A DNA stretch of 64,000 bases, from the IMG/VR virus record IMGVR_UViG_3300034284_002720, positions 21,371 to 85,370 of that record; one strand, 5' to 3'. Source of the stretch: a virus. Position numbers and translations under genes: made by a program. Shown piece by piece: positions 1-8,668 of the stretch; position 1 is the stretch's first letter, and the number at the start of each line of letters is the position of its first letter. The notes beneath the pieces are model-generated. The model did not search any database, was not told the DNA's origin, and worked only from the letters and a program-made list of their open reading frames with translations.

Positions 1-400
1 GGGCCAAAATTGAAACTGGCTGGGGCGATCTTTGGTGCGGGCCCGAAACTAAAACTCGCTGGGCTCATTTTAGGTGCCGGTCCAAAGCCAAAACTCGCTG
101 GGCTTATTTTAGGCGCCGGGCCAAAGGTGAAACTCGCTGGGCTTATTTTAGGCGCCGGGCCAAAAGTGAAACTCGCTGGGCTTACGCTTGGTGCTGGGCC
201 AAAGGAGAAACTCGCTGGGCCAACACTTGGTGCTGGGCCAAATTCAAAACTCGCTGGGCCAACACTTGGTGCTGGGCCGAAGGTGAAGCTCGCTGGGCCA
301 ACACTTGGCGCCGGGCCGAAAAAGAAACTCGCCGGACCCACTTGGGGAGCAGGGCCGAATGTGAAACTCGCCGGACCCACTTGGGGAGCAGGGCCGAATG
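1..400. repeat. 39-bp tandem repeat, about ten copies
   Basis: About ten head-to-tail copies of a 39-nt unit run from the left edge to about position 400. On the minus strand each copy encodes a 13-residue unit of the form FGPAPxVGPASFx. The copies nearest the window edge differ more (SPAS, APAS for GPAS) than the central ones, and neighbouring copies are nearly identical, as expected from unit duplication by slippage or recombination. The array lies inside the fibre-like gene on the minus strand and continues beyond the window. Confidence 0.93.
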
Positions 401-1577
401 TTACCGTCGGAACGAATCCTGGAAAGGGTCCGAAACTAGGAACATTTATGGTTATTGAGGGGGCTGGTATGACAATACTTGGAAAACTTATCGGATTTAT
501 GTCCAGACACGGAAATATGATCTGAGGCAGTTCTATCTGGGGGGTTTGGTTTATTTGGGGTATTGTTATGTTCGGAAATGCAGGAACTTGCGGTATTGGA
601 ACAATGAAAGGATCAGGTCCTGTTGGAACTTCTGGAACTTTGCTTGTAGATCTTGTTATCGGGGTCTGTACGACTGTACAGTCTGGACTTATGACAGTTA
701 CTATAGGATCTATAACCGCCCCTGCCGCATAGGTGTGAGTCCCAGATTGCGTGGATGTTGTGGATTGGCCATCTCCAAAGTCAAGATTGAATGTGTCAAA
801 TGTTCCGTTTATTGTTATGAAATACTCTATGGTGGTTCCCTCGCAATTCGGAGAGCCCCCAGTCAACACGTTCGTTTCAAGCACGACATCTACGCAATAG
901 GCATCATCCAAGCAAACAGGTTCGTTCTCAAGTTTGGTTATGCTTTCTTCTATTTCAAATATATACTGCTCAACAGCTAATGTGGCATCAACCAGCTGAT
1001 TGTGATGTTCTGCTATAACAAAGCCTCTTACCCACGATCCGGCGGGATTGAACTTTGTGGGCTTGCCCCCTAGGCCTCTGGCGCATCTCTTTAGTTTGAA
1101 TACTTTTCCCTCAAATTGAAAAGTCAATCCATTTTCGTTGTAGCCGGAACCTCCCCTGACCACCTCTATGCTGCGTATCGACCCATCTACAACATTGGCC
1201 TTAACCTTTGCTCCCGTCCCTGCTCCCAGTACCTTTATGGCTGGAACCTTGTAGCCCGACCCGCCATTCAATACGGAAACGCTTACCAAGGATCCATCTT
1301 CATTTACCTTCACTTGCCCAATAACTGCCCCACTGCCCACAACCTCGTTCTTTTCTACCGCGTCATAATAAAACATCTCCCCCGATATGTTGGCAAATCC
1401 GTTGTCTGCCCATATCTCTTGTTGATCTGGCCTTACGGGCTCAATTTCTATCTCTTCGCTCCAAGCCGGGTTTTCTTTTATGGTCTTGGCCTCGCTCGTG
1501 TTGTAGACGAGGAATAGAGTCCTGTCGGAATCTATTGCTAATGGAAATGTTGGTTGAGGGGGGAATCCTGTTGGCAT
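1..1577 (-). CDS. PKD-domain fibre protein with 13-residue repeats (partial)
   Basis: Open at the left edge, 525 codons visible. The ATG at 1577 follows an AAGAGA-like ribosome site. Order: N-terminal module with two GGSGY turns (about 104-109 and 142-147), a motif HHNQLVDA (191-198), a PKD-like domain with DFGDG (266-270) and HTYAAG, a proline-rich stretch of PxI/PQI units (about 310-385), then ten 13-residue FGPAP repeats to the edge. PKD domains are beta-sandwiches common in extracellular and virion adhesins. The HHN..DA motif and PKD are shared with the next two upstream genes, so this is the third of three tandem paralogues. I infer a tail fibre or baseplate-attached adhesin. The plus strand is also open across the repeats, but only the minus frame joins a recognisable domain. 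Confidence 0.8.
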   Translation of the reverse strand, partial: MPTGFPPQPTFPLAIDSDRTLFLVYNTSEAKTIKENPAWSEEIEIEPVRPDQQEIWADNGFANISGEMFYYDAVEKNEVVGSGAVIGQVKVNEDGSLVSVSVLNGGSGYKVPAIKVLGAGTGAKVKANVVDGSIRSIEVVRGGSGYNENGLTFQFEGKVFKLKRCARGLGGKPTKFNPAGSWVRGFVIAEHHNQLVDATLAVEQYIFEIEESITKLENEPVCLDDAYCVDVVLETNVLTGGSPNCEGTTIEYFITINGTFDTFNLDFGDGQSTTSTQSGTHTYAAGAVIDPIVTVISPDCTVVQTPITRSTSKVPEVPTGPDPFIVPIPQVPAFPNITIPQINQTPQIELPQIIFPCLDINPISFPSIVIPAPSITINVPSFGPFPGFVPTVTFGPAPQVGPASFTFGPAPQVGPASFFFGPAPSVGPASFTFGPAPSVGPASFEFGPAPSVGPASFSFGPAPSVSPASFTFGPAPKISPASFTFGPAPKISPASFGFGPAPKMSPASFSFGPAPKIAPASFNFG

Positions 1578-1598
1578 GATGTCTCTTTTAGGTATCTA

Positions 1599-3893
1599 TC
1601 AATAAACTCCCAATTTGAACTGGGTGCCGGAAGGCCTTGTTTTCGCCATGGAGAAAGTGAGATCCGTTCCGTTGAACTTTATCATGGCCTTTACGCTGTA
1701 GTCATAACTTAAATAAGCGATTCTGTCATTATCAGACGCCGCCAGAAGCGTGTTTGATTTGTCGTCAAAGTTTGACTTGCTGGTGTCTTGGACGGATCTG
1801 AAAGACAATGATGATGAGTTTGCCCGACCCACTTCCCAAGTCAAAGAAGTGTCATTCCAAGCGCATATCTCGCCCGAGTTGTTGAACATAAATATTCCAT
1901 TGTACAAGGCGACTAATTGCCCTTCCAACTTGACAGAACCGATCATGCTGGGGAGTTTGGTTATAGTTCCATAGGGATCCGATACCGTGCCTTTCGTCTT
2001 GTAGAAATCGGAAAGTCTGAAGAACTCATTGACCGAAGAGTTCCTGAGTATGTATCCGACAGAATCCTTCCAGGCAGTTCTGTATACGGCGAAGTAGCCA
2101 TTGGTAGCCAGCCCATCTTCATCAAAATAGGAAGGATGTTCTAGTAATTCGTCCGCTCCATTTTCAAAACTTGAGGTCGTTAGTTCTATTGGAGCGGATG
2201 CTGATTGTGTAAGTATGTTGTAATCCAACCTCTGGGCCAGAGTTTGATTTTGACCCGAAATTGTTGTTGGTCCTTGTCCAAAAATAAAATAAGTTCTATC
2301 GGGTGAGTTCAATGCGGCCCAGTTCCATGGTCTGTTCGTTATTGAATTTACGCTTTCATAAGCGTCATCAAAGGCGTTGTATTTTGCGATCTTTATGTTC
2401 TTGTCATCTATGACAGAGCCACCAGATGCCCAAAAAAGCAAGGAGTTGCCTTTGTTTCCCGAACTGGCCGTTCCGGCAAGAGTGAACTCTACATTTCTGC
2501 GGAACTCTTTGACCGCCCTTCCAAGCGTGTCTGAATAATACTGCTCATCGTTATAGGAAAGCGGACTGCTATCCAAAAAGGCATCGCTCCTCTGCACAGA
2601 AAGAGTTTGGTTTCCCAAGGTTTTGAATGTCTCGCTGCCGAGAGAAAACTCGTAGGCCTGAACCGTACCGCTTCCGTTGTTATTTAGAGTTTTGAAATTA
2701 AACATCCATAGGTTTTTGGCTTCAATAATATCAACAGAATCCTTATATTGTGTTATTCGGTAAGATCCGTATTTTGTATCAACTCTAAGAACTATGTCGT
2801 AATACCCACCAAGACTGTACGAGGCCTTTGCCAAGCTTGAATTGGAATGAGGAAGATCGTCGCCGAGAGACCATGTATATTCCTCTATGGGATCAACAGG
2901 AGTCCCGGCATTAAGCAATTCTCCTCCATAAGAATAGCCAGGATTTTCGGGATTGTTTCCTTCCGGTATCTCTATGTTGATGAATGAGTTTGCTATGGAT
3001 CTTATCCTCGGATATATGCCGTTGGCCACATCCCCTTGGTTGTAGTTCTGAGAGGCACTTGGGATTATTCTAATTACTGCTTCCTCTGGAGCTTCGTTTT
3101 TTACATTGATCAAATCGTTGAATTCCACATCGCTGTCCCCGTATTTGTTGCTCACAGTCAACTTGACGGTATAAAGCCCGGGAGAATCATATGTCTTGAC
3201 TAATTCAGCTCCCGAAATATTCACCCCGTCTATTTCCGTCAGCCTCGATTTGTACTCTTCCATGCTTTCCGAAACAAACTCCAACGTGGATCCGTCACCG
3301 AAGTCCCAGTGGTGCGTGAAGGGGCCGTCTCCCAACCTGACGCTTTCATCCTTGAATTTGGCCTTGAATGGATTTCCTTGAGAGGAAAGTCCAATTTGAC
3401 TTTCAACGGTAAACCAAGCCTTTGGAGAAAGCACCAATTCATTTAAAAACTTTATCCTTCCCGATATGCTGTTTTCATTTGGGGAGTATTTTGTTCCCAA
3501 AAAACTTTCAACCGAGATCAAGGCGTCCTTTAAATGATTATGATGGAGATCCAAGACATTCATCGTCACATTGGTGGCCTTTTTCGGCTTGGCAATCTCA
3601 AGGCCCAAAAATTCAGGCAGCAGTTCCAACTCGTCAAAACTACTCGCAGTTCTTGAATTGTAGTAAAAGCTCAATGCTCGCTTGTCTATATCGCTGCACT
3701 GTTCTGTCAAAGTTATTATTCCCGTGGGAGGGAACTTGTTTATAACCTCTGTGTCTCCCTCAATCAGAATGCTCTTATCGCCAGGATTGTAATCCTCCAG
3801 CAGTCTTACCCTCAAAGAGTCGTGAACCAAAAAAAGGTTATTGTCAGTGTCAAAAGAGTTCGGAAAGTTACTTGTCTTGGGAATATTGGTCAT
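1599..3893 (-). CDS. PKD-domain tail fibre/baseplate-appended protein
   Basis: 764 aa. An N-terminal module carries a YYNSR-type turn near 77-81 and the motif HHNHLKDA (117-124). A PKD domain follows at about 160-265 (WDFGDGS at 196-202, then a YTVKLTVSNKYG strand), and a second PKD-like domain at about 275-385 (YTWSLGDD, YYDIVLRVDTKYG). The C-terminal 380 residues look like a beta-rich, propeller-like region with repeated aromatic/Gly turns, but I cannot assign a family. The ATG overlaps the stop of the upstream paralogue (ATGA), so translation is probably coupled. No signal peptide. Probable virion adhesin or fibre; the receptor is unknown. Confidence 0.8.
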   Translation of the reverse strand: MTNIPKTSNFPNSFDTDNNLFLVHDSLRVRLLEDYNPGDKSILIEGDTEVINKFPPTGIITLTEQCSDIDKRALSFYYNSRTASSFDELELLPEFLGLEIAKPKKATNVTMNVLDLHHNHLKDALISVESFLGTKYSPNENSISGRIKFLNELVLSPKAWFTVESQIGLSSQGNPFKAKFKDESVRLGDGPFTHHWDFGDGSTLEFVSESMEEYKSRLTEIDGVNISGAELVKTYDSPGLYTVKLTVSNKYGDSDVEFNDLINVKNEAPEEAVIRIIPSASQNYNQGDVANGIYPRIRSIANSFINIEIPEGNNPENPGYSYGGELLNAGTPVDPIEEYTWSLGDDLPHSNSSLAKASYSLGGYYDIVLRVDTKYGSYRITQYKDSVDIIEAKNLWMFNFKTLNNNGSGTVQAYEFSLGSETFKTLGNQTLSVQRSDAFLDSSPLSYNDEQYYSDTLGRAVKEFRRNVEFTLAGTASSGNKGNSLLFWASGGSVIDDKNIKIAKYNAFDDAYESVNSITNRPWNWAALNSPDRTYFIFGQGPTTISGQNQTLAQRLDYNILTQSASAPIELTTSSFENGADELLEHPSYFDEDGLATNGYFAVYRTAWKDSVGYILRNSSVNEFFRLSDFYKTKGTVSDPYGTITKLPSMIGSVKLEGQLVALYNGIFMFNNSGEICAWNDTSLTWEVGRANSSSLSFRSVQDTSKSNFDDKSNTLLAASDNDRIAYLSYDYSVKAMIKFNGTDLTFSMAKTRPSGTQFKLGVY

Positions 3894-4894
3894 GTTACCT
3901 CCAAGGATTCGCTCAAAAACACCCTTTTTAACACATCCCCAGCAAAACCCACCAATAAAGAAGGACGGTACAATCCGGCCTTTAAATAGGTAACTTCTAT
4001 GAAGTGTTTGTTTGTGTCAGGCTCCACATGCTTGTCCACTTCTTTGTCATCCAAACTGACCGTGCCATCAAAAACCCAGAATCGTTCAAGAACATCTCCA
4101 TCAGTTTGATCTACGAACATATAAGTTTTAGGGCCGGTTCTAACCGCATAAAAGAATGCTTGCTGCTCGTTGTTTGAAACTGTTATGTAGTTGTTTTTCG
4201 TGGATATGCCTTGAGCGCCCGAACTGGTTATAAGATGCAGCTTTACAGTATATGTTCCTTCGCTTGTGTATGTGTGCGATGGATTTTGCTCTGTGCTTTG
4301 GCCACCGTCTCCAAAGTCCCACAAATATCTTATTATGTCGCCCTCACAGAAACTCTGAAACCTCACCGACTTTCCAGGCTTTATATTCTTTGGAAACGCC
4401 CTAAAAACTGCCCGCGGAGCAAAAAACTTTAACTCCAAGTTTTTAAGCCTTCTGTTCAACGATCCTGCTTCGGGAGATTCCTTCAATCCCATCCTTTTTT
4501 CAATATTCAGCAAAGCGTCCTTGACTGCATTGTGGGGTTCAGCGGTTACCGCATTCGTAACCCAAGACCCGGAATTCCATTGATTCTGTCTTGATCCTGC
4601 AAAGCCCCTAATTAGACCCTTGAAAGTGGTTTCCGTTTTGGACTCGTAGTAAACCAACTCAGCCTCGCCGGCCTGCCCCGCTGGAGGTCCAACCCTCACC
4701 AAGCCTTGGCTCGGAAAGGAAGCTGTACTTTCAACGATCATCTTTTTGCCGTTGAAAGGCAACCCCGCCATCAGTTTAGATTCGGCATTGTTTCTGACCT
4801 CATATAGACTACTTTTGTCATCTATTACATCGGGAAAAAGGGACAGATTTCCTGATACATAACCCTTGTCTAAACTTGAAACTCGATCAGCCAT
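3890..4894 (-). CDS. PKD-domain virion protein, short paralogue
   Basis: 334 aa. It has the same architecture as its two downstream neighbours: an N-terminal module (YYES near 82-85, IRGFAG, then GSWV), the motif HNAVKDA at 121-127, and one PKD domain at about 160-240 with WDFGDGG (192-198), SHTYTSEGTYTVKL and a terminal beta strand. The last 90 residues may be a second, degenerate beta-sandwich. The ATG at 4894 has GAGGG about 8 nt upstream, and the gene overlaps the upstream gene by 8 nt. Probably the oldest or minimal member of a tandem fibre family, linking a fibre to the baseplate; that role is inferred. Confidence 0.8.
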   Translation of the reverse strand: MADRVSSLDKGYVSGNLSLFPDVIDDKSSLYEVRNNAESKLMAGLPFNGKKMIVESTASFPSQGLVRVGPPAGQAGEAELVYYESKTETTFKGLIRGFAGSRQNQWNSGSWVTNAVTAEPHNAVKDALLNIEKRMGLKESPEAGSLNRRLKNLELKFFAPRAVFRAFPKNIKPGKSVRFQSFCEGDIIRYLWDFGDGGQSTEQNPSHTYTSEGTYTVKLHLITSSGAQGISTKNNYITVSNNEQQAFFYAVRTGPKTYMFVDQTDGDVLERFWVFDGTVSLDDKEVDKHVEPDTNKHFIEVTYLKAGLYRPSLLVGFAGDVLKRVFLSESLEVT

Positions 4895-5549
4895 TTCTGT
4901 TTCCCTCTATTCTAGAATGATTCCTTGCCGCAATTGTCTGGTTTTGTATCTGCTCCAATATTCCTATCATCTCCTTTCTGGTGGACGAACCATCGTCTAG
5001 AGCCAGAATGCACTTCACAAGCTCCAGATCTAGAGGCTTCTGCAAAAGAATTCTAAGTTGAAGTTCTTGGGCAAAGTTCTCGTTCCAGAATTGGGCGTTT
5101 GACTCTGGGTCGTCGTACCTCTTGAGTGGCTCTATCTTCTCCAGCTGCTGATAGGCACTCAAGAAAAAACTCATTTCCTCTTCCGTTTCCTTGAGCTTTT
5201 GCTTCATTTCCCGGATTGAATCAAAGAGGGAGTCCTTTTTTCTAATCAGTTTCCTCTTTTGAATGGACTTGTACTCACTATCTAGTTCGTTTTTTGCTTT
5301 CTTTTTGTCCAAAGCGGTCATTTTCAAGTCTAGAACCCTAGCCTCGTCCTCTGCCTCTTCTATGCCCAAAATCATAGATTTTAAGGAACTTCTTCTTGCA
5401 TCTATCTCCCTGAGGCACTTTTGAAGCTTCGCTTGTGTGGTCAACTCCTTACCCAGGACAAAGTGCTTTAATTGATAAAAGGTGTGTCTGGTGCAGACGG
5501 GATTGTTTGACACCAAATCGCACGCTTTTTGATAAATTTCGCTTGACAT
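4887..5549 (-). CDS. coiled-coil protein of the tail module, unknown function
   Basis: 220 aa, not recognised. Highly charged and helical: residues about 65-150 form a long Lys/Glu-rich coiled coil. An N-terminal segment (SNNPVCTRHTFYQLKHFVLG) and a Leu-rich C-terminus flank it. ATG at 5549 with AAAGGAA 8 nt upstream. First gene of the PKD-fibre sub-operon, next to a divergent plus-strand gene, so a promoter probably lies in 5550-5622. A chaperone or connector for the PKD fibres is one possibility, from position only. Confidence 0.7.
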   Translation of the reverse strand: MSSEIYQKACDLVSNNPVCTRHTFYQLKHFVLGKELTTQAKLQKCLREIDARRSSLKSMILGIEEAEDEARVLDLKMTALDKKKAKNELDSEYKSIQKRKLIRKKDSLFDSIREMKQKLKETEEEMSFFLSAYQQLEKIEPLKRYDDPESNAQFWNENFAQELQLRILLQKPLDLELVKCILALDDGSSTRKEMIGILEQIQNQTIAARNHSRIEGNRNG

Positions 5550-5571
5550 ACAAAGTTCCTTTCTATATCTT
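5543..5571 (+). promoter_or_regulatory. possible sigma70-type promoter
   Basis: TTGACA at 5543-5548, a 17-nt spacer, then TATCTT at 5566-5571 (four of six consensus positions). It would give a leader of about 45 nt for the plus-strand gene at 5623. The -35 box overlaps the start codon of the minus-strand gene. The -10 is weak, so this is tentative. Confidence 0.35.
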
Positions 5572-5622
5572 CTAGTATTAGTAGAGGACTTTCCGGTCAG
5601 AATTTACACAAAGGATTCCACC

Positions 5623-6162
5623 TTGAATAGGCTGAAAAATCAAAGAGTTTACCTCGCTGGCGCCATGGATCGCGTACCGGACAGGGGTGCGGGATGGCGA
5701 TCCAGCATAACCCCCTTCCTTGAGGAAAAGGGCGTAATTGTCTTCAATCCCCTCAACAAACCGAGCAATATCGGATTAGAGGATGAGGATTCTACGATCC
5801 TCAAAAAGCTCTTGAAGGAGAAGGGCAATTACGATGAATTTTCTAATATAATGAAAAATGTGAGGTCAATAGACCTCAGACTCGTCGATATAAGTGACTT
5901 TTTGATCGTCAACTTGGATCTCAATACCCATCCTTGCGGAACTCTGGAGGAGATATTCTTGGCGAACAGATCTAAGAAGCCGGTTGTCGTCCACATGGAG
6001 CAAGGTAAGGAACACACCCCCGACTGGCTTTTTGGAACGCTACCCCACAGCATGTTTTTTTCAACATGGGAGGAAGTTCAAGAATACCTCTCGCACATTG
6101 ACAGAGACACTTTTATCAATTGTGAGGGCAGATGGAGATTTTTTGAAATCAACAAATCTTGA
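5623..6162 (+). CDS. nucleoside 2-deoxyribosyltransferase-like protein
   Basis: 179 aa. The N-terminus RVYLAGAMD, with the following GWR, is the typical start of the nucleoside 2-deoxyribosyltransferase-like Rossmann fold. HPCGTLEEI near 107-115 matches the conserved G-T-x-E-E segment, in which a Glu is the nucleophile in characterised family members. These enzymes move deoxyribose between bases or hydrolyse (deoxy)nucleosides, so a nucleotide-pool role is plausible. The start is TTG at 5623, supported by AAAGGA 8 nt upstream and the lack of an in-frame ATG before residue 15. It is the only plus-strand gene inside the tail block and overlaps the 3' end of the next gene by 14 nt. Confidence 0.75.
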   Translation: MNRLKNQRVYLAGAMDRVPDRGAGWRSSITPFLEEKGVIVFNPLNKPSNIGLEDEDSTILKKLLKEKGNYDEFSNIMKNVRSIDLRLVDISDFLIVNLDLNTHPCGTLEEIFLANRSKKPVVVHMEQGKEHTPDWLFGTLPHSMFFSTWEEVQEYLSHIDRDTFINCEGRWRFFEINKS

Positions 6163-6709
6163 TGCCCAATATAGCCTTGAATCTTGCTCCTTTGTCTGCG
6201 GCCTCCATAGCCCAAAATTCCCTTGATATTTTCAAGGGGTTTTCAGAAAGATTGCCTACCTCTAGAAAAAAGTCTTTATCCAAGAGCACCCCGTTTAGCG
6301 TGCATTCGCTGAAAGTGCTAAGTATTCTCATGGGAATTCCTTGCCTATCCAAATTCATTACAATAGGGAACAACACATCCTTAGAATCTGACATCCATCT
6401 CAAATACTTGTTTTGAATGTTTTTAGGCACCCACGCTCCCTCTACAACGATCATGTTCCACCCTTTGTGTGCACGCTTCATGCCGTTGTTGATGAGAGAT
6501 GTTATGGTCTGACCACCCCTAAAGGTTGGACAAACATCGCACATCTCGTCTATTTGTGGTTTTTTTATCGTTTTGTTCACGGAGCATATTATCTTTGCAT
6601 CACTTCGGTAGTTGTTGAATATTGATCTGACAGTTCCCTTGAGCCTTCCTATGTTGGGCTCGGGAGATATTATCACAAAATTTATATCCACAGTCTCTTT
6701 AGAAAGCAT
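6149..6709 (-). CDS. glycosyltransferase-like protein, small
   Basis: 186 aa. It begins with a beta strand INFVIISPEP, then LKGTVRSIFNNY, resembling the nucleotide-binding start of GT-A (family 2-like) glycosyltransferases. A strand plus acidic pair at WNMIVVEGAWVP sits where the DxD motif normally lies, but no clear DxD is present. At 186 aa it is shorter than most GT2 enzymes. It may be a degenerate GT-A fold or a sugar-binding accessory. It lies between two fibre genes, so modification of a virion component is conceivable. Confidence 0.5.
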   Translation of the reverse strand: MLSKETVDINFVIISPEPNIGRLKGTVRSIFNNYRSDAKIICSVNKTIKKPQIDEMCDVCPTFRGGQTITSLINNGMKRAHKGWNMIVVEGAWVPKNIQNKYLRWMSDSKDVLFPIVMNLDRQGIPMRILSTFSECTLNGVLLDKDFFLEVGNLSENPLKISREFWAMEAADKGARFKAILGIKIC

Positions 6710-6728
6710 CTGTTGTTTTAAACATGAA

Positions 6729-7919
6729 TCATTCTATCTGACTTTGAGGGTTCACTGTCAGAGTGAACACTTCACTTATGACACTATATCCTTCCCTCGG
6801 GTCGCTGCATATGACCCTGTATTGCCTGAATGGCACGGCAACGGATACATTAGTCAAGTTAAGATAGCCATTTATCACGCCTGGTGTAGTTGAAGAAAAG
6901 CCGGAAGTGCCTTCGTTTATATTTGCCCAATCTATCAAATTAGTTGAGTACTGATACACCACTTGTGGCAAGTTGTATAGTGAATTTGTTAATTCTAGTG
7001 TGAAGCTGAAGTTCGCATCTTCTCCGTCATAAATGCTTAACGAGGCAGGCTGAACTGTGTAATCCGCTACCACGGAACCAGAAATGGAGGGATTTATAAA
7101 TGTCTCGTCAAAATCTATCCGTATCACATCGTCTATTGTCAAGGCCCTATTTAGACTGAATGTGCCTGCTGAATGGTCTTGACTTTCAATATGTGTGGGG
7201 ATCCAAGGGCCATTCGGATCGCCGTAGTCTGGAACATCGACCGAGTAGTTCAAGGCACCTTCAGAAGGCTTAGCCAACCTGATGCCATTGACATAAACAC
7301 GAAGTGATCCTTCCTCGAATGGGGTGTTAAAAGAAGTTGTCTTGAAATTTTGAAAGCTAGGATTAGAAGGAATGTCGTATGCCGGAACCAAATCGTAGTG
7401 ATGACGATGGGCTGCGTCTGGTGGAAATATTGAATGGGCCTTCAATATGTCCGGAGCCTCAAAATCAAAAAATATTGTCGGAGAGTTTCTTATCTTTAGT
7501 ATTCCGTTTTCAATGTTAACAAATGAGCCTATGGTCGGAAGGGTATCCTCTATCTCAATTTGCAAACTGTTAGCTCCTGAGGACACGCCAAGTAACTTGT
7601 TTCTTTCGTCAGAGGTCATTCTGACATACTCCACCCCGTCTGGTCCCATGCCGTCGGAATGGTGCCCTATGTTATGTAGCGACTCGTCCACCGCCGCCGC
7701 CTTCAATGCGCCCGAATCCTCCAGGGAGGTTCCAAGCCTGTTGCTGAGTGAACCGGCAGAACCACCCGCACCACGCAGTATGTCCGTATTGGTGTCAACT
7801 TGAATGTTCACCAATCCGATCCTCGTCAAGATGTTCTTCAGAGGAAGATTGTCGTAGAGGTAATGGTAGGGCTGATCGGGCTGGTATGTGACTTCCGGAA
7901 TACTATTTATCTGCGGCAT
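6729..7919 (-). CDS. tail fibre/baseplate structural protein with Ig-like C-terminus
   Basis: 396 aa from ATG 7919, chosen because AAGGA lies 6 nt upstream and a longer reading (from 7967) would overlap the upstream gene. Middle: a His-rich segment (AHRHHYDL) and a compact beta domain (GSLRVYVNGIRL...ALTIDDVIRIDFDETF), typical of phage fibre tips and appendages. The C-terminal 95 residues look like an Ig-like domain (YTVQPASLSIYDGEDANFSF ... RQYRVICSD). No enzymatic motif. Ig-like and PKD domains on neighbouring genes suggest carbohydrate or surface binding. Confidence 0.65.
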   Translation of the reverse strand: MPQINSIPEVTYQPDQPYHYLYDNLPLKNILTRIGLVNIQVDTNTDILRGAGGSAGSLSNRLGTSLEDSGALKAAAVDESLHNIGHHSDGMGPDGVEYVRMTSDERNKLLGVSSGANSLQIEIEDTLPTIGSFVNIENGILKIRNSPTIFFDFEAPDILKAHSIFPPDAAHRHHYDLVPAYDIPSNPSFQNFKTTSFNTPFEEGSLRVYVNGIRLAKPSEGALNYSVDVPDYGDPNGPWIPTHIESQDHSAGTFSLNRALTIDDVIRIDFDETFINPSISGSVVADYTVQPASLSIYDGEDANFSFTLELTNSLYNLPQVVYQYSTNLIDWANINEGTSGFSSTTPGVINGYLNLTNVSVAVPFRQYRVICSDPREGYSVISEVFTLTVNPQSQIE

Positions 7920-7926
7920 TTTTTCC

Positions 7927-8427
7927 TTACCTCTTGAGTTTTCCCAAATTATATAGACCCAGTTCAAGAAAACTCATCCACTCCTCGTCGTCGCCCTCAT
8001 CTGCCGAATTAATATTCCGCGTCCAATTCAGCAAGCTCCGCCAGTCATCACCATAATCGCCCAATATTTCGTCGCCCTTCTTCACATCCTTTATGAAGTA
8101 GTACACGCACGCCAAATCGTCATTTTTTTTAATGTACCTTATCTCTACATTTTGATCCTTCTTTTCATTGGCATGATTTACCATCCCTCCATAGCCCATA
8201 GGGATGATGTGCTTCTTGAACGAGTCAGAATAGTCGGCCGCAAACTTGAATGTGTTTGCATAAGTCGTGCAGACATCGGCCGGCGAACCTCTGTCAACCA
8301 TTACGCCGATCACTTCAAGATTATCGCCTTTTTTTATATCCACAGAGGCAAACAAACCTAACCCGGCATTCTGCTGGCTGGATTCGGAAATATAGAACCT
8401 ATTGTCCTTTTCCTCTATACTAATCAA
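7927..8427 (-). CDS. SET-domain protein (putative protein lysine methyltransferase)
   Basis: 166 aa. SET signatures in order: GLGLFASVDIKKGD (about 23-36), MVNHANEKKDQNVE in the N-H cofactor/knot region, and GDEILGDYGDDW near the end. SET proteins transfer methyl from S-adenosylmethionine to lysine side chains. The start is a TTG at 8427 with an almost ideal AAAGGAGG 6 nt upstream, inside the preceding gene. A second, divergent SET protein is at 37143-37688. Its place in a tail operon suggests a virion protein or host factor as substrate, which is inferred. The C-terminal 30 residues are acidic. Confidence 0.8.
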   Translation of the reverse strand: MISIEEKDNRFYISESSQQNAGLGLFASVDIKKGDNLEVIGVMVDRGSPADVCTTYANTFKFAADYSDSFKKHIIPMGYGGMVNHANEKKDQNVEIRYIKKNDDLACVYYFIKDVKKGDEILGDYGDDWRSLLNWTRNINSADEGDDEEWMSFLELGLYNLGKLKR

Positions 8428-8668
8428 TGAATCCCTCCTTTAAAGCCTTGTTGACTTGTTTCATTGTGGGCCTAAATCCAAGATGCTCCGAAAGGCAATC
8501 CAAAAAGTGATTTTTTATGTCGGAATGTATGGCCTTCATAGTGTCTTTGCTTAAAGCATGCTGGTTTGCTTGGGCTAGTGCATCGTCATCAAGACCCCAG
8601 TCAAAAACATCACCATCTATCTTTATCACATTTTGATTCTCAACCCTGCATACTTCAAATTTTTTCAT
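8420..8668 (-). CDS. small protein of the fibre operon, unknown
   Basis: 82 aa from the ATG at 8668, which overlaps the stop of the upstream gene as ATGA. It begins MKKFEVCRVENQNVIKID, a beta-hairpin, followed by an acidic loop (GLDDDALAQANQH) and two helices ending FRPTMKQVNKALKEGFID. No family recognised. It carries the strong ribosome site for the following SET gene within its last codons, so the two are probably co-expressed. Confidence 0.65.
   Translation of the reverse strand: MKKFEVCRVENQNVIKIDGDVFDWGLDDDALAQANQHALSKDTMKAIHSDIKNHFLDCLSEHLGFRPTMKQVNKALKEGFID

Noticed and set aside
10-525. Plus-strand open frame of KLAGLILGAGPK repeats
   Set aside because: It mirrors the minus-strand FGPAP repeats of the PKD fibre gene. 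The minus frame continues into a PKD domain and has a proper start; the plus frame has no domain.
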